Origin: Echinometra lucunter
Taxonomy: Eukaryota; Echinodermata; Echinoidea; Camarodonta; Echinometridae
Assembly (NCBI GenBank): GCA_029962745.1
Contig: JAPZVO010000022.1
Span: 1,050,423 to 1,114,422 of the forward strand
Reading direction: 5' to 3'
Length of the DNA stretch: 64,000 nt
The translations under genes were made by a program, and so were the position numbers. Below, piece after piece: positions 56,601 to 64,000 of the stretch; position 1 is the stretch's first letter; each line of letters begins with the position of its first letter. The notes under the pieces were generated by a model that was not told the DNA's origin, did not search any database, and saw nothing but the letters and a program-made list of their open reading frames with translations.

Positions 56601-59600
56601 CTGCGCAGAGGCACCCCAGGGCGCCCTCTCATGTCGTAGGGCTGCGCTACGCATCTAACCTGAAAACGGCGACTAAAATAGATGCTATCCAAGACCTTGT
56701 GGTTAGAGCTGGAGAAAGGCGTGGTGTCCACGATGCGCTCAAACGGGGAACGAGTTCCGTCATTGTCGAGGGGTGTCGAGACCTCCCAGTTGTAGCGGAT
56801 GCTGGAGATGTTGATGCCAGAATCCAGACACATGGATCGCGTCATGGAATACTCCGGGAAATGTGGATCACAAGGCTGCAGAGAGAAAAGGGTCGATGAT
56901 AAAGAAATTCAGTAAACTGGTACAACTGCAATTCCATACATGTGTCATGTGACAATATTTCTATATAATTTATTCAGAACACGTAAACTGACAATTGCAA
57001 CAATAAAAAAATCGTAATAGTGAGAGCGAATAAATATACCTGCAAATATTTAGAACACAATGATCAGATGTCATCGAAGTCAGAACTACACAACTCTTCT
57101 TTAAACCATGCCAAATCAATTTAACCAAGGGCACTGAACGATTTTATATATGAAACACCTTGATAAAGAAGGGGGCTATAACAAAAGTACTTCAGTTATA
57201 TTTCCCTATATTAAAAAAAATGTGATGTCAAGAAAGAGAGTAGGTCACCAACTTATATCTGTGACAAAGACATGGAGCATGCACTTCATCTAAAAATTAA
57301 AAAAAATCAAAGAAGTAGGAAAAAGCTACAGACACAAATGCATGCCACAGGAAACATTAGAAGCAATGATAGCTTGAATGGGAAGACCCATTTTCCAATA
57401 TGTAATCACAAAAAACAACAGAGGAAGAAAATGTGGACTTTTGTCCATTGTTCACTAATCATGCAGTTAATGGTACGCTCACTACAAAAGTGACAGGTAA
57501 ATAAGGTCATGTAATTTCACACTTACTTTACAAAAGTGAAAATGACATTGATGATGTTTATATTTCAGCATATCAAGCATATCATATACAGTATGACCTA
57601 CCTGAACCCTGCCAATCCATTTGTTAGTGTTAGTGTTAGAAGATGAACGATATAAAAGGGAGCTTTAAACTTTGCAAAAGGCAAGTAAATAGTGTGCAAC
57701 AAAGATTAAATTCATGACATTCTATTTGCAAATCAAATGTCAACACCATATCATCATACACTGTGGTACATCATACTTGATGAGTAGTAAAAATCAATGA
57801 GCCATCATATTATTCTTTTACTATGCTTTTCTCAAACTTTCATTGATCCATTTTTTTCAGTTCTGTACTCATGAAGGGGACTTGCCCCTAAAGTTCAGGT
57901 TAAAATCCATTTTAAAAGGCATGAAGAACTTACTGTACAGCAGACGAGTGGATAGCCAGGTGACGGGTCAATGTCAAGAGCTGCAGCAATATTGTCATAG
58001 TCCATTAGAGAGACAACCTGAGAAGGGTAAAAGGAAATGCAAGCCAGAAAACCACTTGACATCCTCAAAACTAAAAGTGGTTTGAAATTATGAGGGTAAG
58101 ATCAGACCTTTGCTTTGTATACTACTAACCTCCAATGCATAGTAAATGTAAGTCTATGCCTTTTTGATGGAGAGAGAGAACATCTACATTGAAAACAATT
58201 TGTCTGAGACAGAATCCATTCCGCATCCCAAACAGTGAATAGTGCTGAGTTCTGTTGTTTTTATTTAAACCTTGCATCTGTTTAGGGAAAAAAGTTTTTT
58301 ACCGTTATATGAGTACCTGTACAAGCTGGACTTGAGCAACTCTCCCACATATACAGACCTCCCAACCTTTCTGACTGAAAAATAGGGATGATTTAGCTCT
58401 AAATTAGGAAGAAACAGCATTTCCCATAGGAGTGTGTAGTAAATATATCAAGAAAAATAGGAAAATCGTATCGAAAAACGAGCTTTGAATGGTCAAAATT
58501 CAGATTCTTTCCTCCAAATTCAGAATGGTAGGGAGGTCTGCATACATAATTCAGGAAAATTCAAAGGATGCTATGTATTGTAATGGTGATTGAAAGTACT
58601 TTGATATCTATGGATACCCTTCCTGTCATTCATATCTGAATTCTGATGGATATTTAAGAAAAATGTTAATACCAAAGAATCACATAGTAAAGTCCTTACC
58701 ACTGGTGGTGCAGGGAGCACAACACTACCGGCCGCCTCCTCATCAATCACTGTGACTGTTGCTACGGAAACAGGGCCCAGAAGGGCATTCTCCGGGTCGG
58801 TTGGTCCTAGGATGACAGAGAAGGTCTCGTGCCATTCCATGTCTTCGTTGTACAAGATCTCCACCTGGATGTCAATGGACTGGACACCTGGAAGAAATCA
58901 ATATAACAATAACACAATTAATGATGACAGTGGTGATGATGATGGTGCTGGTGGCCCAGTTGGAATAAGGTTAAACCCAATAGCAACCCTAATGCAACAG
59001 TACATATCTTTTTAAATGAAAACCCATACAAAAAATAACAACAAACTAACCAAAACACACCAAAACAAAAAACCCTGAAACAATGGCAGTTGAAGTGAAA
59101 TATTTCATCACCATCCACCTACCTGGGTCAAAGCGTAGGACTTTGGAGTAGGGTTCATAGTCCACTCCTGACTTGGCTGACCCATCCCTTGTACTACACC
59201 TCACGCTGGATGTGCGATTCTGATCTCCAGTCCGAATGACCTTGATGTCAACAAAGGTAGTAGCATCTGGACCACGGGGTTCTCGGACGCTGTAAGCCAT
59301 CCGCTCAAATTGGAGAGTGGGTGCTATAAAGAGAGAGAAAGAGAGGGAGAGAGTGTGCCAATGGAAGCACTGTTGAGTTTTCAAAATTTGCATGATTTTC
59401 AGAATGTCATCAGGGCCCCATTTCATAAAACTTGTTATCAGTAACAACTGCCACATTTCTATGACAAATTTGCTCTAGGCAAATTAGATGCAAGGATTTC
59501 AGTAGCTTATAATAGATACCACAGCCTGTTATTGATAATGAGTTTTATGAAATGGGGCCCAGAATCTACAGAAGAACACGTTGTCTGTGGCAATGTCTCA

Positions 59601-60522
59601 CAAATCCTTGATCAGCTCCACCACCTTGTCAATTAGAATATAAGAACAGGGAAAGCAATTCAACCTGAAGAGAAAATAAAGAAGTTGCTAAAGGGATTGA
59701 AAGGTCAATAAAGGTCGTGTTTTTCTTGGCATTGCCAGTATCTAAATTTTTGTGAACAATTCCTTGTGAATCGTATGGTATGAAAAAAATCTTATTGACT
59801 CCTTGCATCAAATTGTCATTAGACTGCAAGTGATTTTTAACAATGGTATCTGTGAGTTAAAATTAGCAGAATATGTCACAATACAGAAGAAATGCAACAG
59901 GGTTGCAGCAAAATGTACAGGTCTCTTGAATGGATAGTTATGGATCCCGAAATAACGAGATTCAATTATCCTATCTGTTTATATTTCATGGATTAATAAT
60001 AGTCAAATGCATTCAACCTCCTTTGTAAACACACATCTGTCCCCTGTCAACTTACTCCTGCCCCCTCCCCACTAAAACCCACTTGATAAATATCACACCA
60101 TATCTAATTCAAACGTACCATCTTCACTATCGGTCACTGTAATCAAGGATGTTCTGTTTTCTCCTATTCTGGCATCACAGATTTCGCTTCCATATGGCAT
60201 GGTGAGTTTGACAACAAACGTCTCATCTGGCTCATAGGTGCTGTCTTCCACTAGTCGTACTGTGCAGTTCTTGACCTGTAAATGTTAACAGAGAAATGAT
60301 AATAAATGGGAATCATGGCTGTCCATATCCTTCTTTGCAACATGCTGAAATCTTCAAACCCTAAACCTTAAAAGCAAATTCATTAATGAACATGTTCTGT
60401 ATCTATCAATCATAGTGTAAGTATCTGAAGCTCTGATGTTATATATGTACATAAATCATCCAGTTAATCCCATTCTCCTTCTCATACCAACATCTCTTTC
60501 TTTGTTTCTGTCTTTCTCCCTG

Positions 60523-60560
<38 letters not shown>

Positions 60561-63500
60561 TTCATCTGCATATTTATGACATTAGAATATCAAATTAATT
60601 TGTTGCATTAGCATAAGAATTTATGATAAAGGAAAACAGAGAGAGAGAAGCAAACAACAGGGTGGAAAAGGGAGTTAATGACAGAGACATTTATCAATCA
60701 AAAGTCAACACTAACAAAATATTCATGCAATGATAACAAAATATAACAATAAGACACAGAGAAAAACAGTTACAAGAAAAGTTTGTAAAGAGGATAAAAT
60801 CTATGAGACAAGTATGGCATAAAATGAAATTCCGATCATTACCTTTTCTCCTGGAGCAAACACGATCCTGAAATCATCCGTATTGAGCCTTTCATCATAG
60901 TCCATCATAACCTGTGCCGTCTTTTGACGGGTGAAACATCTCACTGATGATTCGTATGATAGATCACCCGTCCTGATCACAGGCACGTGGACCACTCCAG
61001 TCTTCTCTTCAACGTTGACCTTGGTTGTTAGGAACTGCATTGTGGGTACTGCGGGAGGGGAGAAAATGTACTTGCTGGTAAAATGGTAAAATATAGTAGT
61101 GGTGTAGGAACAACATTTAACCTCTGTTATCTCCTTTATGCCCAAACAAATTTGTATACATCAACAAGATTTCCTTTGTGCTTAAACCCATGGGGTCTAA
61201 TATGATATGGTGTAGCACACATTTTCCACTGACCCAGCTCATGTTATTTTTGGCATGGTATCCTAAGAAAAAAACAGACTTCATAAGTTCTGAAGAACCA
61301 ATAGCTCGGCTACAAGCTCCAAAATCCATATTGTCTCTTTCTGTTATGTCTTAAGTAAGTAACTATTAAAATTGTCTGTGCACTATAAACAAACTTGAGT
61401 ATAAAAAAGTCAGTAATAAAATGCACAGCTGACAAGTAACCATTCCTTGATGAAGGTTTCCACAGCTGATACTAAATTCCCTTATCCTGCAATCACTAAA
61501 TTCCTTGATTTCTTACATTTCCATGTACATGTAAGTCGTAAATGCTTTTAATTTGAAACATACCATCATCTGCAGTATCATTGATGAGAACAATGGCCTC
61601 AGATGGGGTTCCTAGCTTAGAGTTCATAGCAGAGCTGAGGAAGATGATAAAGGTCTCGTTACCCTCAAGATGAGGGCTGGCAGAGTCATCCACTATGGTG
61701 ATACGACATACCTGGACAAAAGCAGGGCGGAAAAAAAAAGAGTTCTTATTACTAAAACTGTAGGAGATATTAGATATCTGCAGGATGCTAGGCCCCGACT
61801 CCTCCCCTTCCCCTATTTCAGCTGTTATACAACATACGCTGTGACCACTGCTTTACAGTAAATATGCTGAACTTCAAAATTAGACCACACACTTGACCCA
61901 ACCCTAACCACAACCCTAATGTCACCTATGAACCTCATCACCACTCAAGCCCCAACCCTCTATCTCTGACCAAATAAATCCAAAGGCAAATTTTGGACCC
62001 CAAACCTTTGCATCTTACAGTACCTCAACAGTTTGCTGGGGGTCAAAGGTCAGCATATTGGCGTTAGGGACGAAGTCTTCTCCTGGTAAGGCTGATTGAG
62101 GGAAGGTGGATTTGGGAGCGCACCACACCATCGACGTGTATGAGAGGTCACTGCCGTGGCGATAGACCTCAATCTCCACCGTACCAGCATTCTCACCAAA
62201 CACATAATTAGAGTGGCCAAAGTAGATGGTAGATTCTAGGTTGCAAAAAAAGAAAAGAAATTTGTTCAGATGAGATGTTGTACATGTACATGTACATGTA
62301 TATCTTAATTCAGTTCTAAATGTTACTTCTGCTTCTTAGTGCCATCAAATTCTATGACTGGATCTCATTGTTGTGGGTGCAACTGAAGCTAGCAGGAGAC
62401 TATTATTGGACATCCAAAAGGAGGGTGGGTATTGGAACCTTGCACTTTAGTTATTATAGCTCTAAATGAGTGCACAGGGGTGAATTCCCTGATTTGGTAC
62501 AGAGCACAGTTCCATACGTAAATGTTCTTTATAGAAATAAGTTGGGGGGTTTTCAGCCAAGAAATAGGTTTTCCTGTTTCACTAAATTCACGAAGTCTTA
62601 AAGACGCTAGGTCGTGGGCTTTCATGGGGAATGGATCATAATTTGCTGACACCAGACTTTGTGAAAAATACCTGTAATAGAGCTACATTTCTGGAGCACA
62701 GCAAAACAAGCTGTCCCACCACAAACATTCTTCGGCCTGCTTCGGGCATTCTCGAGCCAGGGAAAGTGAGATAATGACTTTGCAATATGGGGAAAGGGTG
62801 AAGTATACAGAGCATTACATAAGGTCTGTTGGTCATAAAACTCACAGTGATGGACAACACCTGTTACTGGGTAAGCACCCATGGTGTCAAATTCTCCATG
62901 AAAGCCCATGACCTAGAGTCTTTAAGTGAACTTTAAAGACTGTCAAGAATAAAAGTGCGGATTATTATTTTTTGTTTCATTCTAACCTTCATGCAAAATA
63001 TTTCTGGTTTGAACAAACTTTACAACACATGACAAAGGACCATGATGATTTCAACAGTATTTAACTCACCATCATTAGGTCCATCAATGATGACACTAGC
63101 TCTAGCTTTGTTTCCTATCCTGGTATTGAAGGAAGGCATGGACAGGCCTATCTCAAACTCCTCCTGCTCCTCAAACAAAGCATCATCAATGATCTGAAAC
63201 AGGACATGGAAAGGGAAACATAAGACATCAAGTTTACAATTGTCAGAGGATAAATCATTTCTGTCATTAATGGCTACTTTTATGGCAAACTTGATTTTGT
63301 TGCCATGCTTATCAATTTCACATATTAGTCCAAACACCAATGTTTCGACACTGATGCAAGCTCCCTTTATTCAGAATTTGGGAGTAAATTTGGTGCAAGT
63401 GTCTGTGCACTGTTTTCACTGTTTTACATCTATGAGCTTCATAACTTCTCACATTGTTTTTTAACAAAGTGACTTCTACATATCTGTTAGGTATTTTCTG

Positions 63501-63781
63501 AGCAAGAAAACCTACAGATAAAGTGGTAAAATTGCGGCTGGGGGTGGAGAAGAGGAGATTTAGAAAAACTGAACACCAAGCAGGAGAGCAACAGCTTCTG
63601 CATCACTTTACCTTGATGTCACAAGATGCTGTGTTGACCCCTTGAGGGAAGACTACCTGGTACTCTAAGGCCATGCCTCTAGTCTTATAATCAGACCCTG
63701 ATTCTAGACCAGTCAGGCTGCTGCCCGTAGCTGTTCGAGGGATGGTGAAACAGATGGCTGACACCGATGTACTTGAGTCAC
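47572..63781 (-). CDS. FRAS1/FREM-family extracellular matrix protein (ECM3/FREM2-like), 3' 16 coding exons, 5' truncated by window
   Basis: Large membrane-anchored matrix protein. Joined exons (63612-63781, 63070-63193, 62024-62235, 61564-61711, 60843-61048, 60119-60275, 59123-59323, 58700-58887, 55956-56875, 54648-54775, 53940-54100, 53282-53394, 52645-52811, 49378-49583, 48719-48865, 47572-48138) total 3815 bases: two bases closing a codon, then 1270 codons and TGA. All junctions are GT-AG and in frame. Window residues 1-460 hold four Calx-beta domains, recognised by RTGD...SSVRC...DY patterns and acidic VEILYNEDxEWHETF-type strands; the first is incomplete. Residues 470-1085 are the FRAS/FREM C-terminal region. 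Then come RYKR (1105-1108), a transmembrane helix (about 1151-1172), a basic WRRRREWKRRR stop-transfer and a tail ending GGTEV, a class I PDZ ligand. The signal peptide, CSPG repeats and probably one more Calx-beta domain should lie to the right. ECM3 orthology is likely but unproven. Confidence 0.93.
48340..48695 (+). repeat. (CAC/CAT)n trinucleotide array in FREM-like last intron
   Basis: ACCACCATC-type units fill most of the 580-base intron and end about 25 bases from the exon 15 donor. They produce long low-complexity ORFs on both strands. Confidence 0.95.
48719..48865 (-). CDS. FREM-like exon 15
   Basis: Exactly 49 codons, phase 0-0, residues 1034-1082: DRGNPDAVHGDFNDVPFDAQ, YEVVSQMPGVDGFTMNVDP. 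Donor AAG|GTGAGG. Confidence 0.93.
49037..49200 (+). mobile_element. tRNA-derived SINE in FREM-like intron 14
   Basis: ACTGGTCTAGTGGATAAG (A box region) and AGTTCAAATCC (B box) at tRNA spacing, then a GGCAAGACATTCATCTC body ending CCAGGTGAATAAAATC. Confidence 0.75.
49318..49356 (+). repeat. (ATC)n microsatellite next to exon 14 donor
   Basis: About 12 uninterrupted units in the intron, about 16-20 bases from the donor (ACTTAC at 49372-49377). Confidence 0.95.
49378..49583 (-). CDS. FREM-like exon 14
   Basis: Residues 965-1033: GQTIFGRVLWNPDQDLDRAY, LFICTGNDGYVPYYDP, KERFLLL. Ends phase 0. An (ATC)n microsatellite begins about 20 bases into the following intron. Confidence 0.94.
50870..51300 (+). 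repeat. Long purine tract in FREM-like intron 13
   Basis: About 430 bases of GGAAGAGG/AAAGAAGG-rich sequence, nearly free of pyrimidines in its later part. Confidence 0.9.
51582..51708 (+). repeat. 21-bp minisatellite
   Basis: Six tandem units of AACTTTTTAAATGTGTATATT type, the last ones slightly shortened. Confidence 0.95.
51988..52553. mobile_element. Dispersed element with TGACCTTTGACCT repeats
   Basis: Ends TTATGCCTCCGCC and GGTGGAGGCATAATAA are inverted. Inside are three tandem units of about 141-148 bp, each with TGACCTTTGACCTTG, then TGCATAC(A/C)TG-GCCAAGTTTG and GTTATC-CGAGAACGA, followed by (GGAC)n (about 52477-52501) and a hairpin ATGCCTCC...GGAGGCAT. Similar sequence is common in marine invertebrate genomes, from memory. 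Confidence 0.75.
52645..52811 (-). CDS. FREM-like exon 13
   Basis: Residues 909-964 plus one base: KFVVPIAFQQTNRPVPVVYS, FHLMNNEKVFMMNP, GEMDYKGAFSK. The downstream intron (49584-52644) is the largest in this part of the gene and carries several repeats. Confidence 0.93.
53282..53394 (-). CDS. FREM-like exon 12
   Basis: Residues 872-908 plus two bases: DYSGDYIIELIPCTVTPTQ, DMPIVCTAHPPE. Only 113 bases and no methionine start; supported by canonical splice sites and matching phases on both sides. Confidence 0.9.
53461..53660 (+). repeat. (CT)n simple repeat
   Basis: Two blocks of perfect CT dinucleotides separated by CTGTTTCTCT variants, ending near a poly-C run at 53671. It sits just upstream, in transcription, of FREM-like exon 12. 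Confidence 0.95.
53940..54100 (-). CDS. FREM-like exon 11
   Basis: Residues 818-871: GLFVVNHHTLENYKSRVVPP, AFDLELLWSEGTFDSPQQLW, SYNRK. Ends phase 0 at AAG|GTACAT. Confidence 0.93.
54310..54460 (+). mobile_element. Decayed SINE-like fragment
   Basis: GTCATCTGACTATGG...GAGGGTTTAATCCCTTCC resembles a decayed tRNA head, followed by GACAAGACATTAATTATC and CCAGGTGAAGTAAACGGG, parallel to the SINE at 49037. Confidence 0.5.
54648..54775 (-). CDS. FREM-like exon 10
   Basis: Residues 775-817 plus one base: STILWRTGLETESVLSGRLQ, IWIGDNGNLVIDFKT, TKFRG. Acceptor TTTCTTTAG, donor G|GTGAGA. Confidence 0.93.
55956..56875 (-). CDS. FREM-like exon 9: large exon of the FRAS/FREM C-terminal region
   Basis: The longest exon in view, 920 bases, residues 469-774. 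Starts PCDPHFPEYSMTRSMC and ends MEFSFFY. Contains several cysteines and no simple repeats. It is GC-rich relative to its introns. Similar in order to the post-Calx-beta region of FRAS1/FREM2; I recognise no separate domain in it. Confidence 0.94.
56876..58699 (-). other. FREM-like intron 8 (1.8 kb)
   Basis: AT-rich, no repeats or ORFs that I can assign. Confidence 0.6.
58700..58887 (-). CDS. FREM-like exon 8: Calx-beta, second half, and linker
   Basis: Residues 406-468: VQSIDIQVEILYNEDMEWHE, SVILGPTDPENALLG, VTVIDEEAAGS, then a proline-rich linker LPAPPV. Ends phase 0, leaving the repeated Calx-beta phase pattern. Confidence 0.94.
59123..59323 (-). CDS. FREM-like exon 7: Calx-beta, first half
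   Basis: Residues 339-405 plus one base: APTLQFERMAYSVREPRG, IKVIRTGDQNRTSSVRCSTR, SAKSGVDYEPY, LRFDPG. A CT/GA tract lies just upstream of its acceptor. Confidence 0.95.
59413..59560. repeat. Palindromic family copy D
   Basis: Ends GGGCCCCATTTCATAAAAC / TTTTATGAAATGGGGCCC with the core TTTGCTCTAGGCAAATTAGATGC. In FREM-like intron 6. Confidence 0.8.
60119..60275 (-). CDS. FREM-like exon 6: Calx-beta, second half
   Basis: Residues 287-338 plus one base: VKNCTVRLVEDSTYEPDETF, VVKLTMPYGSEIC, LITVTDSED. No start methionine and only 157 bases, so it is easily missed by ORF scanning; both splice sites are canonical. Confidence 0.92.
60515..60560 (+). repeat. (TCTG/TC)n microsatellite
   Basis: CTGTCTCTGTCTCTGTCTCTCTC run in FREM-like intron 5. 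Confidence 0.9.
60843..61048 (-). CDS. FREM-like exon 5: Calx-beta, first half
   Basis: Residues 218-286: VPTMQFLTTKVNVEEKTG, VPVIRTGDLSYESSVRCFTR, MMDYDERL, VFAPGEK. A strong match to the RTGD...SSVRC pattern. Phase 1 in, phase 0 out. Confidence 0.95.
61564..61711 (-). CDS. FREM-like exon 4: Calx-beta, second half
   Basis: Residues 169-217 plus one base: VCRITIVDDSASPHLEGNETF, IIFLSSAMN, AIVLINDTADD. Phase 0 in, phase 1 out. Confidence 0.93.
62024..62235 (-). CDS. FREM-like exon 3: Calx-beta, first half
   Basis: Residues 98-168: STIYFGHSNYVFGENAG, VEIEVYRHGSDLSYTS, then PGEDF and TFDPQQTVE. Phase 1 in, phase 0 out. A fold-back transposon sits in the upstream intron at 62596-62926. Confidence 0.93.
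62596..62926 (-). mobile_element. Fold-back element, copy 2, in FREM-like intron 2
   Basis: Ends TTAAAGACGCTAGGTCGTGG / CATGACCTAGAGTCTTTAA are inverted. The interior matches 11651-11990 in opposite orientation with indels. Confidence 0.8.
63070..63193 (-). CDS. FREM-like exon 2: second part of first visible Calx-beta
   Basis: Encodes IIDDALFEEQEEFEIGLSMP through DGPND (57-97) plus one base. It has the acidic EEQEEFEI strand typical of Calx-beta. Phase 0 to phase 1. Confidence 0.93.
63612..63781 (-). CDS. FREM-like exon (window exon 1): first visible Calx-beta, central part
   Basis: Starts inside a Calx-beta domain (DSSTSVSAICFTIPR...SGSDYK...VVFPQGVNTASCDIK, residues 1-56). The strands before the RTGD-like turn must be on an earlier exon, unlike the later domains. 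Ends phase 0 at AAG|GTAAAG. Confidence 0.92.
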
Positions 63782-64000
63782 CTTGATCAAAAAGAAAGGG
63801 AAAGAATTTGTCAAGATTCAAAACGATGCTAGACCGAATTCATGTAGTGACTTTCAAAATGCAAAGAGGGAGCGCAATGCTTAACAATAAGAGCGGTGGT
63901 CAGAGCTCTTGTGCCTGCTAACTTTAAAAGAATATACAAACACTAATCTAGTCCTTGTGGATTTATTCATGTCCACAATGAGCTAAAAGAAAGGTAAAGT
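63782..64000 (-). other. FREM-like intron running off the window
   Basis: Starts upstream of the first visible acceptor. No exon recognised in these bases. Confidence 0.6.

Noticed and set aside
56435..56899. 154-codon + strand open frame opposite FREM-like exon 9
   Set aside because: Shadow of a GC-rich coding exon whose minus-strand frame has matching splice phases and family resemblance.

Overview
This is animal nuclear DNA: AT-rich, spliced genes with GT-AG introns, tRNA-derived SINEs and many small fold-back DNA transposons. The gene content (a MAT2A-like S-adenosylmethionine synthetase and an ECM3/FREM2-like matrix protein with Calx-beta repeats), recurrent ACATGT motifs and palindromic repeats suggest a marine deuterostome, most likely a sea urchin. 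That assignment is inference.

Layout. Positions 1 to about 18.9 kb hold no gene I can support. They are packed with non-autonomous DNA transposons, poly-G tracts and GAGCGAAGCG-type repeats. Several elements are delimited to the base by 8-bp target-site duplications: 4573-4790, 8871-9066, 15703-16373, and a 3388-bp insert at 7488-10875 that splits a smaller palindromic element in two. From 19167 to 36026 on the + strand lies a complete eight-exon gene for a 392-residue S-adenosylmethionine synthetase; every exon junction keeps frame. Its last intron and 3' UTR carry a partial tandem duplication that creates a second 3' splice site and a possible alternative last exon. About 36.0-43.8 kb is 3' UTR and intergenic DNA with SINEs and simple repeats. 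From 63781 down to 47572 on the - strand lie the last 16 coding exons of a FRAS1/FREM-family gene. They encode 1270 residues: most of one Calx-beta domain, three further ones, the FRAS/FREM C-terminal region, a furin-like site, one transmembrane helix and a cytoplasmic tail ending in a PDZ ligand. Its 5' part lies beyond the right edge.

The two genes converge tail to tail. MAT makes S-adenosylmethionine, the cellular methyl donor. The FREM/ECM3-like protein is a basement-membrane or extracellular-fibre component. I see no functional link between them. The most unusual features are the duplicated acceptor and 3' UTR block of MAT, the nested 3.4-kb insert with a degenerate THAP-like reading, and an element at 51988-52553 that carries spaced TGACCT repeats in a FREM intron.
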